Positions 1-6,779 of a stretch of DNA of 9,554 nt are shown piece by piece. The notes under the pieces were generated by a model. It was given only the letters and a program-made list of their open reading frames with translations. It was not told where the DNA came from and did no database searches. The DNA is from Candidatus Aphodomonas merdavium (GTDB lineage Bacteria; Bacillota; Clostridia; Christensenellales; Aristaeellaceae). Positions within the stretch are counted from its first letter, which is position 1; each line of letters opens with the position of its first letter. A program made the translations under genes and the position numbers. Where the stretch lies: contig DVLH01000231.1 of NCBI GenBank assembly GCA_018715585.1, positions 1 to 9,554 on the forward strand, given 5' to 3'.

Positions 1-55
1 ATCCTTTTTCCTTGCGGAGCGCCTTCATAAAATTTCCGACTTTTACCGAGTTCAT
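1..55 (-). CDS. XRE-family helix-turn-helix regulator, N-terminal fragment (runs off the window)
   Basis: The minus strand carries a clear ribosome binding site (AGGAGG, 7 bases from the ATG at 55-53) followed by an open frame reading MNSVKVGNFMKALRKEKG up to the window edge. This matches the usual first helix of Cro/C1-type (XRE) DNA-binding domains, where a G-x-F-[IM]-x-x-L-R-K-E-K-G segment precedes the LTQ-x-x-LA helix that would lie beyond base 1. Only 18 residues are visible, so family assignment rests on this short motif. A competing ATG at 62-60 in another frame lies inside the ribosome binding site and gives a peptide without XRE character. The gene is codirectional with, and downstream of, the L,D-transpeptidase gene but separated from it by a terminator, so it is probably its own unit. 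Its targets cannot be inferred. Confidence 0.6.
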   Translation of the reverse strand, partial: MNSVKVGNFMKALRKEKG

Positions 56-70
56 GCGCCATCCTCCTTT

Positions 71-106
71 TGGCACCAGCATATCATCCCCCGCCGGCAT
101 AGTAAA
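71..106 (-). promoter_or_regulatory. Candidate sigma-A-type promoter for the XRE regulator gene
   Basis: On the minus strand, TTTACT (106-101) and TATGCT (83-78) are spaced by exactly 17 bases. The -10 is preceded by TGA, making an extended -10 (TGN). Predicted transcription start is near 71, giving a leader of about 16 nt that contains the ribosome binding site. The hexamers are each only 4/6 matches to consensus, so confidence rests on spacing, the TGN and position. Confidence 0.45.
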
Positions 107-141
107 GGACGCAAAACGAGCAACAAGGCAAAGCGAAGGAA

Positions 142-221
142 TGGGACATCGCATGTCCCACGGTCCTGTGGCCATAGCCGGGCAAACGCACGTCCCTGCG
201 GCGCTGCAAACCACAGGGACG
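142..221. repeat. Nested palindromes (REP-like candidate) between the XRE gene and the L,D-transpeptidase terminator
   Basis: Two perfect inverted repeats occur side by side. The first is TGGGACAT / ATGTCCCA (142-149 and 153-160, 3-base loop). The second is CGTCCCTG / CAGGGACG (191-198 and 214-221, 15-base loop). Between them is CCAC...GTGG (158-161 and 168-171). The arms share the theme CGTCCCTGYGG, seen at 191-201 and inverted at 211-221. The stretch has no gene-like reading frame. Neither palindrome is followed by a T-run, so they are not simple terminators. A dispersed palindromic repeat is an inference that needs a genome-wide search. Confidence 0.4.
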
Positions 222-225
222 CAAC

Positions 226-249
226 AAAAAGCGCCGCATTTGCGGCGCT
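226..249 (-). terminator. Intrinsic terminator of the L,D-transpeptidase gene
   Basis: On the minus strand, AGCGCCGC (249-242), loop AAAT, and GCGGCGCT (237-230) form a perfect 8-bp GC-rich stem, followed immediately by TTTT (229-226). It starts 8 bases after the stop codon of the transpeptidase gene. Confidence 0.85.
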
Positions 250-257
250 AAAACGGT

Positions 258-1292
258 TTATTCCTGCCACGTTTGCGGCGTATCCACGCGGTTAAGGTCG
301 CTCCAGATGAGCACCTTATACGGCTCGCCACGCTCAAAATTGTCCCAGATCCACTTGTGGTTGTACCCTTCCGGCGTCTTTTCGCGCTGCACACGGATGC
401 AGCCATGGCTCGCCTTTGTCCCCAGCAGCGGTTCGTATTCGGAGTAATCCTTGCTCCCGTCCGCGCGCTCTTTGTGGGGTACCTCGTGCACGAGAATCCC
501 CCCGTTGATGCGGATGGCATAATCGGAAAGCATGGGGTATTTTGAATCGTCCTTGAGCGTGCCCGTGTGGCTGACGGTGATAAACTCGCCCGCGATCGTC
601 TCAAACAGCGCGTCCTCCAGGCTCTCCACCAAGCCGGTGGAGATCTTAAACTCCGTCACGCGCTCCCCGTTGATAAACAGATACATCCGCTGCGTCAGCA
701 TATCAATGAGCAAACCCATATCCTGCTTGGGCGTGATGGTTTTCAGCGCGCTGGCCTTGACATAGCCTGTTTTCAGCTCGTAAGCATGCGCAAATTCTTC
801 TTCCGTCTCGGGATAATAGGTGCGGTCATAGTTGCTAAAGACTTCCACCTGCACATACCCGTACTCGTTTTCCTCGCCGATAACGTGCAATCCCTGCGAC
901 TGGCCATGAATCTGTGCTACCTCTGCACCGGTTCCATCCGGGTTTTCCATCGCATAGGCGTGCTCCGACGCGCCCAGGCCGCCGTCATAGACGGTGATGG
1001 GTTGTATCATCGCCTGCCATATTTTTGCATCGTCCGTCTCTCCGGGGGACAAGGACCAAAACGAACCATCGTCCACGCTGGAATACGGCGCGCTGCGCGC
1101 CGTGCTTGCGCCCGCAGCGGCATTCTCATCCGCAGCGGCGCCTTCATCCGTGCCGGTTGCGACGGTCACGCCGCCCGTCCCGTCAAAGACGAACACCTCC
1201 GGCGCTTCCACGTCGGTAAACGTATCGCCCAGCGCGGCCGCGGCACAGCACAGCATCCCAGCCAGAACAAGCGCTAACAGTCTCTTTTTCAT
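258..1292 (-). CDS. Exported L,D-transpeptidase (YkuD domain) with an N-terminal SH3-like region
   Basis: This 344-residue protein probably makes or remodels peptidoglycan cross-links outside the membrane, using the catalytic Cys of a YkuD domain. The N-terminus is a Sec signal peptide: MKKR followed by a hydrophobic stretch to about residue 21, with likely cleavage near ALG-D. Residues about 25-90 are a low-complexity Ala/Asp/Glu linker. Residues about 98-185 look like a bacterial SH3-type domain ending in GYVKASALK. Residues about 188-332 are YkuD, with H269 in ILVHEVP and the signature SHGCIR at 295-300 (H296, C298, R300). I chose the ATG at 1292 because GGGAGAG lies 4 bases upstream and the signal peptide begins there; an ATG at 1316 lacks a properly spaced site. 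It follows rplQ but is separated from it by a terminator. I found no convincing promoter in 1293-1413. Carboxypeptidase or Braun-type anchoring activity is possible for the family. Confidence 0.9.
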   Translation of the reverse strand: MKKRLLALVLAGMLCCAAAALGDTFTDVEAPEVFVFDGTGGVTVATGTDEGAAADENAAAGASTARSAPYSSVDDGSFWSLSPGETDDAKIWQAMIQPITVYDGGLGASEHAYAMENPDGTGAEVAQIHGQSQGLHVIGEENEYGYVQVEVFSNYDRTYYPETEEEFAHAYELKTGYVKASALKTITPKQDMGLLIDMLTQRMYLFINGERVTEFKISTGLVESLEDALFETIAGEFITVSHTGTLKDDSKYPMLSDYAIRINGGILVHEVPHKERADGSKDYSEYEPLLGTKASHGCIRVQREKTPEGYNHKWIWDNFERGEPYKVLIWSDLNRVDTPQTWQE

Positions 1293-1413
1293 TCGTCTCT
1301 CCCGTGCAAATAGCATCCTTCAAACGTATTGAACGAATTGGAAACCGTTCCCGTTGCAATGCGCAAAAAAATCTTTACGCGAAACAAGCGGCAAACCATA
1401 CCGGGGCGATTTG

Positions 1414-1448
1414 AAAAAAGGAAGGCGGCTCCTTTTGAAGCGCCTTCC
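1414..1448 (-). terminator. Intrinsic terminator after rplQ
   Basis: On the minus strand, GGAAGGCG (1448-1441) pairs with CGCCTTCC (1427-1420). An inner CTTC/GGAG helix caps an AAAA loop with one bulged C. TTTTTT (1419-1414) follows directly. It lies 23 bases after the rplQ stop and ends the rpsM-rplQ unit. Confidence 0.9.
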
Positions 1449-1471
1449 CAGCATCGGTTACAAAGCGAAAA

Positions 1472-1981
1472 TCACACAAGCTCAATGATTGCCATCTCGG
1501 CCGAGTCGCCGCGGCGGGGGCCCTTGCGAATGATGCGCGTATAGCCACCGGCGCAGTTCTTTTCAGCGTTGCGCTTTTTATACTTCGGCCCAATCTCCCG
1601 GAAGAGCTTTTCAACCACGGGATGCTTGTTGTCCTTGGTGCGCTCGCGATAATCGGCCTTGCTCTCGTCGTGGTTTTTCTGCTCCTTCAGATCGTAGAGC
1701 GTCGCCATCATCATGCGGCGGGCAGCGAGCTTGGAGGGCAGGTCATTGACCACGTTGATGGTCACGGACTGGCCTTTTTCGTTGTTGTAGGTCTTCGTCA
1801 CTTCCGTCGTGTTATCGCACTCGCGGATGGCCAGCGTGATCAGGCGCTCGGCCAGGGAGCGAACCTCTTTCGCACGCGAAATCGTCGTCTCAATCCTGCC
1901 ATACCAGATCAGGTTGGTCACCTGATTGCGCAGCAATGCTTTGCGCTGATCAGCCGGACGGCCCAGTTTGCGTTGTGCCAT
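1472..1981 (-). CDS. rplQ: 50S ribosomal protein L17 (long form)
   Basis: L17 is a large-subunit protein near the peptide exit tunnel region. The N-terminus is diagnostic: RKLGRPADQRKALLRN at 4-19 and GRIETTISRAKEVRSLAE at 28-45. The C-terminus is GGYTRI...GPRRGDSAEMAIIELV. At 169 residues it is much longer than the roughly 115-127 residues of most bacterial L17. The extra sequence lies at about 53-83 (TEVTKTYNNEKGQSV region) and about 100-119 (QKNHDESKADYRE region), with a few residues more near 140; similar long forms are known in Clostridia. The ATG at 1981 has GGAGG 8 bases upstream. It is the last gene of the alpha operon, 75 bases after rpoA, and no terminator or promoter is evident in that gap. 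Confidence 0.97.
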   Translation of the reverse strand: MAQRKLGRPADQRKALLRNQVTNLIWYGRIETTISRAKEVRSLAERLITLAIRECDNTTEVTKTYNNEKGQSVTINVVNDLPSKLAARRMMMATLYDLKEQKNHDESKADYRERTKDNKHPVVEKLFREIGPKYKKRNAEKNCAGGYTRIIRKGPRRGDSAEMAIIELV

Positions 1982-2056
1982 CGGGGAAACCTCCTTTATC
2001 CTTGGAAACGAACTATCGTCATTTCTTTGTTTGCTGAAGCGTTGCGGGACGGCTGG

Positions 2057-3001
2057 TTATTCGTCCGAGGCGCGGAGCGTAAGCCCCAGGCCTGCAAGCT
2101 TCTGTTCCACCTCTTCGAGCGACTTTTTGCCGAGGTTTCGCACCTTCATCATATCCTCCTGGTTGCGCTGCACCAGTTCGGCAACGGAATTGATGCCGGC
2201 GCGCTTGAGGCAGTTGTACGCGCGGACGGAAAGGTCGAGTTCCTCGATGGTCATTTCGAGCACTTTTTCCTTTTTGTTGTCCTCGGGCTCGTTAAAGTCC
2301 ACCGCCGCAGAGCGCTCGGTCAGCGCGGTGAACATGGTCAAATGGTTCTGCAGAATTTTTGCGGCAATGCTGATGGCCTCGTCCGGGCCGACAGAACCGT
2401 CGGTCCACACTTCCAGCGTCAGCTTGTCAAAGTCGGTAATCTGGCCGACACGCTTGTCCTCAACGGCGTAATTGACTTTGGTGATCGGCGTAAAGATGGA
2501 ATCAACCGGGATCACGCCGATCGGCATGTTCGCCGTCTTGTTCTTGTCCGCCGTTGCATAGCCGCGGCTCTTATCGATCGTCAGCGTCATCTGCAGGTGC
2601 GCATCCTCGTTAAGCGTAGCGATATGCATCTCACGGTTGATAATTTCAACCTCACTGTCCACCTCAAGATCCGCTGCAATGAAATCATGCGGTCCCTTGA
2701 TATCGACGGTGATCGTCTTAATGCCGTCGGCATGCAGCCGCACCACAAGCCTTTTGAGGTTGAGGATGATTTCTGTAACGTCTTCCTTCACGCCAGGGAC
2801 GGTTGAAAACTCGTGCTGCACACCTTCGATGCGCACGCTGGTAACCGCCGCGCCCGGCAGGGACGAGAGCAATACGCGCCTTAGAGCGTTGCCCAGCGTC
2901 TGGCCAAAGCCGCGCTCCAACGGTTCCACGACATATCGGCCATAATTTTCGCGCGTTTCGTCTCGCTCGATCTTCGGTTTTTCGAACTCGGTCATGCTCA
3001 T
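2057..3001 (-). CDS. rpoA: DNA-directed RNA polymerase subunit alpha
   Basis: The alpha subunit dimerises to seed RNA polymerase assembly and contacts promoter UP elements and activators. The 314 residues have the usual length and architecture. The N-terminal dimerisation/assembly domain spans about 1-232, with the ERGFGQTLGNALRRVLLSSL helix at 29-48 and the GPDEAI segment at 205-210. A charged linker covers about 236-247. The C-terminal domain spans about 248-307, with LSVRAYNCLKRAGI (R260 corresponds to E. coli R265 of the UP-element surface) and RNLGKKSLEE at 288-297. I start at the ATG at 3001, which has GGAGG 9 bases upstream. Upstream extension would need a TTG at 3022 on the wrong side of that site, and the second ATG at 2995 is too far from it. 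It lies between rpsD (47-base gap) and rplQ in the conserved alpha-operon order. Confidence 0.98.
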   Translation of the reverse strand: MSMTEFEKPKIERDETRENYGRYVVEPLERGFGQTLGNALRRVLLSSLPGAAVTSVRIEGVQHEFSTVPGVKEDVTEIILNLKRLVVRLHADGIKTITVDIKGPHDFIAADLEVDSEVEIINREMHIATLNEDAHLQMTLTIDKSRGYATADKNKTANMPIGVIPVDSIFTPITKVNYAVEDKRVGQITDFDKLTLEVWTDGSVGPDEAISIAAKILQNHLTMFTALTERSAAVDFNEPEDNKKEKVLEMTIEELDLSVRAYNCLKRAGINSVAELVQRNQEDMMKVRNLGKKSLEEVEQKLAGLGLTLRASDE

Positions 3002-3048
3002 TGGGGCAATCCTCCCTCCCAAACCGTCGATTGGTTCGTTGACATCGT

Positions 3049-3675
3049 TTAGCGGGAGTAATACTCGACGATGAGCTGCTCGTTGATCGTCAGGTCAATG
3101 TCCTCACGGCGCGGGAACGCATCGACGGAACCGGTCAGGTTTTCGCCGTCAAACGTGAGCCACTTGGGCAGCGTGCGGCCCGTTCCCTCGCGCAGCGCCT
3201 TAAAGCGCTCCTGATCACGGGACCCTTCCGCAATGCTGATCTTGTCCCCTTCCTTCACGCTGTAGGACGGGATGTTCACGCGCTTGCCATTGACGCAGAT
3301 ATGGCCATGGAGCACGATCTGGCGCGCCTGCGCGCGGGAAGCGCCAAAGCCCAGGCGGTAGACGACGTTGTCCAGCCGGCGCTCCAACAGGCAGAGCAGG
3401 TTTTCGCCGGTGACGCCGCGCATATTCGCCGCTTTTTGATAGTAGCGGGCAAACTGCACTTCCAGCACGCCGTAGGCGCGGCGGCACTTCTGTTTTTCAC
3501 GCAGCTGGATGCCATACTCGGACATCTTGCGCTGACGGGCCTGGCCATGCTGGCCCGGAGGGGTCGGACGGACGTTAAAGGTGCACTTTTGCGAATAGCA
3601 CTTGTCGCCCTTGAGGAAGAGCTTCGCGCCTTCGCGGCGGCACATGCGGCATACAGAGCCTGTATATCTTGCCAT
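3049..3675 (-). CDS. rpsD: 30S ribosomal protein S4 (zinc-binding form)
   Basis: S4 nucleates assembly of the 30S 5' domain and in several bacteria represses its own operon by binding mRNA. The 208 residues match the family. The N-terminus holds a Cys4 zinc knuckle (C9, C12, C26, C31), so this is the zinc-containing form rather than the zinc-free paralogue. The S4 RNA-binding domain follows from about residue 97 (RRLDNVVYRLGFG, then ARQIVLHGHICVNGKRVNIPSY). The C-terminus ends INEQLIVEYYSR, as usual. GGAGGT lies 8 bases before the ATG at 3675. It lies 37 bases after rpsK and upstream of rpoA. As S4 is the classic alpha-operon autoregulator in E. coli, it could be the ligand for the leader candidate before rpsM; this is inference. 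Confidence 0.98.
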   Translation of the reverse strand: MARYTGSVCRMCRREGAKLFLKGDKCYSQKCTFNVRPTPPGQHGQARQRKMSEYGIQLREKQKCRRAYGVLEVQFARYYQKAANMRGVTGENLLCLLERRLDNVVYRLGFGASRAQARQIVLHGHICVNGKRVNIPSYSVKEGDKISIAEGSRDQERFKALREGTGRTLPKWLTFDGENLTGSVDAFPRREDIDLTINEQLIVEYYSR

Positions 3676-3712
3676 TGATGGGTACCTCCAAATCTTACGC
3701 GAATACTCTTCG

Positions 3713-4114
3713 TTACACGCGGCGGCGCTTCGGGGGGCGGCAGCCGTTGTGCGGAATCGGGGTGACGTCTTTGATCATGTTGACCTCAAGGCCGGCTGCC
3801 TGCAGCGAGCGGATGGCGGCCTCACGCCCGGAACCCGGGCCCTTGACGTACACTTCGACCGTTTTCAGGCCGTATTCCATCGCCGCCTTGGCGGCCGTCT
3901 CAGCCGCCATCTGCGCGGCAAACGGCGTGGACTTCTTGCTTCCGCGGAAACCGAGCCCGCCGGCGCTCGCCCAGCTGAGCGCGTTGCCCTGCAGGTCGGT
4001 GAGGGTAACGATGGTATTGTTGAACGAGGAACGGATATGCGCCGCACCGCGCTCGACAAGCTTCTTTTCGCGGCGCTTGCGACTTACGCGCCGGAGCTGT
4101 TTCTTCGCTGCCAT
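3713..4114 (-). CDS. rpsK: 30S ribosomal protein S11
   Basis: S11 sits on the 30S platform near the E-site and helps hold the Shine-Dalgarno helix. The 133 residues carry the family core AHIRSSFNNTIVTLTD (25-40), GGLGFRGSKKSTPFAAQ, VYVKGPGSGREAAIRSL, and the Arg-rich tail PIPHNGCRPPKRRRV. The N-terminal extension (MAAKKQLRRVSRKRREKK) is basic and typical of Firmicutes. The ribosome binding site AAGGAGG overlaps the rpsM stop codon, and the gap between the genes is only 15 bases, so the two are likely cotranslated. Confidence 0.98.
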   Translation of the reverse strand: MAAKKQLRRVSRKRREKKLVERGAAHIRSSFNNTIVTLTDLQGNALSWASAGGLGFRGSKKSTPFAAQMAAETAAKAAMEYGLKTVEVYVKGPGSGREAAIRSLQAAGLEVNMIKDVTPIPHNGCRPPKRRRV

Positions 4115-4129
4115 GTTTCTCCGTCCTCC

Positions 4130-4507
4130 TTACTTCGTAGCTTTCTTCTTGCCGGCAACCTGCTTCTTGGGGCCCTTGCGGGTGCGGGCGTTCTGCTTCG
4201 TGTTCTGCCCGCGCACAGGCAAGCTGCGGCGATGACGGACGCCCCGGTAGCAGCCGATTTCCACGAGGCGTTTGATGTTCAGGGATACTTCACGGCGAAG
4301 GTCGCCCTCCACCTTGACGTTATGTTCGATATACTCGCGCAGCTTGTTGATCTCCTGTTCGGTGAGATCCTTTACGCGGGTATCGGGATTGATGCCGATT
4401 TCGGCGATGATCTTCTTCGCGGTGGGAAGGCCGATACCGTAGATGTAGGTAATGCCAACCTCAACGCGCTTTTCCCGGGGCAGGTCTACGCCCGCAATAC
4501 GTGCCAT
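4130..4507 (-). CDS. rpsM: 30S ribosomal protein S13
   Basis: S13 forms part of the head of the small subunit and bridges to L5 of the large subunit, contacting P-site tRNA through its tail. The 125 residues match the family: MARIAGVDLPREKRVEV, then GIGLPTAKKI, the helix-turn-helix-like centre DLRREVSLNIKRLVEIGCYRG, and RHRRSLPVRGQNTKQNARTRKG before a Lys-rich tail. GGAGGTG lies 5 bases before the ATG at 4507. In most Firmicutes this gene follows rpmJ within tens of bases. Here it is the first gene of a new unit with its own promoter and a leader of about 119 nt, because the flavoprotein gene and over 3 kb of sequence separate it from rpmJ. Confidence 0.98.
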   Translation of the reverse strand: MARIAGVDLPREKRVEVGITYIYGIGLPTAKKIIAEIGINPDTRVKDLTEQEINKLREYIEHNVKVEGDLRREVSLNIKRLVEIGCYRGVRHRRSLPVRGQNTKQNARTRKGPKKQVAGKKKATK

Positions 4508-4626
4508 ACGCGCACCTCCGTGTCCAGTGGTTGATGGAATAAAAATCTATATGGAATGCCATTTGGAACACAGGGCGGTGATTCCTGTGCAGCCGCCCAA
4601 ACGGCTTGATCCCACAATCAGACCGG
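4508..4626 (-). promoter_or_regulatory. Candidate structured 5' leader of the rpsM-rplQ operon
   Basis: Between the predicted start site (about 4626) and the S13 ATG lie about 119 nt with competing pairings. GGGCGG (4598-4593) can pair with CCGCCC (4578-4573). CACAGG (4589-4584) can pair with CCTGTG (4574-4569). The two helices cross and share 4574-4573, so they are mutually exclusive, or pseudoknotted if the second is reduced to CACA/TGTG. A third option, GCCG/CGGC, uses 4605-4602 with 4595-4592. In E. coli, S4 represses the alpha operon through a pseudoknot before rpsM. Whether this leader works that way is inference; no sequence match to the enterobacterial element is claimed. Confidence 0.3.
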
Positions 4627-4661
4627 TTATCAATTATATCAGCATTTTTCCAGGAAATCAA
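4626..4661 (-). promoter_or_regulatory. Strong sigma-A-type promoter of the rpsM-rpsK-rpsD-rpoA-rplQ operon
   Basis: On the minus strand TTGATT (4661-4656) and a perfect TATAAT (4638-4633) are separated by exactly 17 bases, and TGA precedes the -10 (extended -10). Predicted start is near 4626. Upstream sequence at about 4670-4727 is rich in A and T (A-runs on the minus strand) and could act as an UP element. This gives the alpha operon transcription independent of the upstream spc unit. Confidence 0.8.
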
Positions 4662-4818
4662 GCGTTTTATGTCCACTCATGCAATATTTTCTACCCTTTC
4701 ATTCGATTTATTTGTTTTTTTCCGCCCCCATGCCTATCCGTGCGCTTTTTTAAGAATGCCGCCCGGCCGCAGCCAGCTTTTCATGCCTGTTCCACCCATT
4801 TTTTTGCTGGCATGATGC

Positions 4819-4863
4819 AAAAAAGCAGCGCTGCCCGGCCCCAAAAGGATTCCGGCAGCGCTG
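4819..4863 (-). terminator. Strong intrinsic terminator after the flavoprotein gene
   Basis: On the minus strand, CAGCGCTGCC (4863-4854) and GGCAGCGCTG (4835-4826) form a perfect 10-bp stem, followed by C and TTTTTT (4824-4819). It lies about 65 bases after the flavoprotein stop. The plus-strand reading also has TTTT after the stem, so it may work in both directions. It isolates the flavoprotein gene from rpsM. Confidence 0.9.
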
Positions 4864-4928
4864 TTTTGTGTTTTCTAATTGCACGCCGTTTCCGCTTGTT
4901 ATCCGTTGCGGCGCGCTATAGGCATTTT

Positions 4929-6725
4929 TTACTCGGCGGCAATCACGTTGCCAAACTCCATACCGGAGGCAAAGCACCAGATGAGGTATTCCGCATAGGA
5001 GCCGTTGATGTTGCCGACAACCTCGCCCGCGGCATACAGGCCCGGGACGGGTTTTTCGTTCACGTCGAGCACCTCAAAGTCATTGGAGACGTTCACGCCG
5101 CCCAGCGTCGTGGCATAGCGGGCAACCGTCTGCATGATATAGTACGGGCCTTCGCCGATTTCCGCCGTATATTCGCGTTTGAACGGGTCCTCTTCGCCCG
5201 CAGCAACCTGCGCGTTGTACGCCTGCACCGTCTCTTCCAGCTTGGCGCCGTCAAGGCCGATGGCCGTGCCCGCCTCCGCGAGCGTGTCCGCGCGCACGAG
5301 CTTGGTGACGCCGGAGCCGTTCTCGGCGATCATCTGCGCTAGCTCTTCCTCCGTGAAAGCGTTGCGCTCCACAAGGATGCTGCTGAACAGATCATAAGAG
5401 GACTGATCCATCACGATATAGAGCCGTCCGTCGGACGATTGATACATCGAAGCAAGCGCAATGTCAAGCTCGTCGCCGCCTTCGTCCACGACACGCTCGC
5501 ATTCCTTGTTCACCGCAATCGCGCCCGTCTTCGTAAACAACTGCGCCACGGCCCAGTGAATGTGGATGCCGTAACCCGGTTCGGTTTCAACGCCGAAGTG
5601 CTTCGTGGCAACCTTATCCATGTTGAACATCGGCACGCCGATTTCGCTCATCATGATATGGCCGTCGCCCGTCGCGCCGACAGGGCCGTAATAAATCACG
5701 CGGTCGAGAATCGAAGGATCGCTGATCAAATCAACGTTGTTGCCGTAGCCGCCGGTAGCCATAAGCACCGCGTTGGCCAGGAAGGTGATCGTCTGGCCTT
5801 CGCTGCCCGTGGCTTCCACGCCGACGACCTGTTCGCCATCCATGATCAGATGCTGCGCGCGCGTGTTGAGCAGTACCGGCACGCCGGCTTCCAGAACCTT
5901 CTCATACAGCGTGTTGATCGCGGCAGAAGCGGTGCCTTCGCAGCCGTAGTGGACGATCGGCTCCTCGGGATCCGGCTCGCCGGTGACGCTCACGCCCACT
6001 TCCTTCAGCCACTCAATCGTCGGCGTGGAGAGGCGAGCCTGCATCATCGTCAGGCGGGCATTGTTGTTGAACTTGCCGATGCGGCTCAAATCCAGGAACA
6101 GTTCTTCAATGTTTGCTTCGGTGACGTCTTCATCCTCGTCCACACGGTAGGCGGGCATTCCGCCGCCGGCCATGGCCGTCGCGCCGCCGATCGTGGGCAT
6201 TTTTTCAATGACCACGACGTTTTCCACGCCGTTGTTATGCGCGCTCAGCGCGGCCGAGAGGCCCGCGGCGCCGGCACCGACGATGAGGATGTTCGTCTCG
6301 ATCGTTTCATCTTCCGCCGTCGCTTCCGCGGCTACCGGCTCCGCGAAGATGACTTCGTCGCTCGCACCGCTCTGGCGCAGCGCTTCCGCCGCCGCCGCCA
6401 GCACCGCCTCGGACGTGACCGTGCAGCCCGCCACCGCGTCAACGCTCAGCGTCTGCTTTTCCACAATTTCGTCGGGCAGCATTTCAATGGCGTTGGAACC
6501 GATTCCCGCCGTTTCGCCTTCGCCAACCGCTTCCACGCTGACGATTTCGTTTTCCGAAACCTCAACGGTGACGGTGACGTCACCGCCGAAGCCCTGCGCC
6601 GTCGCGCTGTAAACGCCCGGCGTGTACGCGCCTTCGGCCAGCGCAGTCATGCCAAACCCCAGCAAGCCCAGCGCCATGCTCAGCGCAATCGCAAGCACTC
6701 GCTTCGCGCCACGTTTAAGATCCAT
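4929..6725 (-). CDS. Secreted FMN-binding/FAD-dependent reductase (flavocytochrome c / fumarate-reductase-like), acceptor unknown
   Basis: This 598-residue protein is likely an extracytoplasmic flavin oxidoreductase. Domains: Sec signal peptide 1-30 (KRGAKR, hydrophobic core, cleavage after TALA); FMN-binding domain about 33-118 ending AVAGCTVTSEAVL, where T102 would carry covalent FMN added by ApbE; acidic Ala/Glu linker about 122-142; FAD_binding_2 domain 143-598 with G150-x-G-x-x-G155, E174, TIGGATAMAGGGM, ATGG (323-326), GATGDGH (350-356) and PGLYAAGEVVG (561-571). There is no CxxCH heme motif, lipobox, sorting signal or C-terminal membrane helix. The ATG at 6725 is 6 bases after GGGAGGA; an upstream TTG at 6740 is the same frame but overlaps that site. 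The expected HTMGG and NRLGGN active-site motifs of fumarate reductases are replaced by TTLGG (539-543) and SYAEYL (576-581). It has its own promoter and terminator. Substrate cannot be assigned; urocanate, acrylate or other enoate reductases are family alternatives. Confidence 0.88.
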   Translation of the reverse strand: MDLKRGAKRVLAIALSMALGLLGFGMTALAEGAYTPGVYSATAQGFGGDVTVTVEVSENEIVSVEAVGEGETAGIGSNAIEMLPDEIVEKQTLSVDAVAGCTVTSEAVLAAAAEALRQSGASDEVIFAEPVAAEATAEDETIETNILIVGAGAAGLSAALSAHNNGVENVVVIEKMPTIGGATAMAGGGMPAYRVDEDEDVTEANIEELFLDLSRIGKFNNNARLTMMQARLSTPTIEWLKEVGVSVTGEPDPEEPIVHYGCEGTASAAINTLYEKVLEAGVPVLLNTRAQHLIMDGEQVVGVEATGSEGQTITFLANAVLMATGGYGNNVDLISDPSILDRVIYYGPVGATGDGHIMMSEIGVPMFNMDKVATKHFGVETEPGYGIHIHWAVAQLFTKTGAIAVNKECERVVDEGGDELDIALASMYQSSDGRLYIVMDQSSYDLFSSILVERNAFTEEELAQMIAENGSGVTKLVRADTLAEAGTAIGLDGAKLEETVQAYNAQVAAGEEDPFKREYTAEIGEGPYYIMQTVARYATTLGGVNVSNDFEVLDVNEKPVPGLYAAGEVVGNINGSYAEYLIWCFASGMEFGNVIAAE

Positions 6726-6779
6726 GATTGTTCCTCCCAAATTGCAAAATCCCTATAATGCTTTCGTGCCATTTTTTCC

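Noticed and set aside
10..16. Lipoprotein signal in the L,D-transpeptidase N-terminus (residues 10-16)
   Set aside because: The LAGMLCC segment lacks a small residue directly before the Cys, so it is not a canonical lipobox. Coordinates here are residue numbers; the segment lies near bases 1245-1265.
567..1277. 236-codon plus-strand frame opposite the L,D-transpeptidase gene
   Set aside because: It is an antisense shadow of a gene with a clear YkuD domain, signal peptide and terminator.
1293..1413. Promoter for the L,D-transpeptidase gene
   Set aside because: Several TTG-containing hexamers occur on the minus strand but none has a matching -10 at 16-18 bases.
1622..2806. 394-codon plus-strand frame opposite rplQ and rpoA
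   Set aside because: It spans two conserved minus-strand genes and their intergenic gap and has no homology-like motif.
5439..6758. 439-codon plus-strand frame opposite the flavoprotein gene
   Set aside because: His/Arg-rich antisense shadow produced by the GC-rich third positions of the real gene; no domain and no ribosome binding site.
6754..6759. TATAAT on the plus strand upstream of the flavoprotein gene
   Set aside because: The nearest -35-like TTGTTC is 20 bases away and no plus-strand gene follows.
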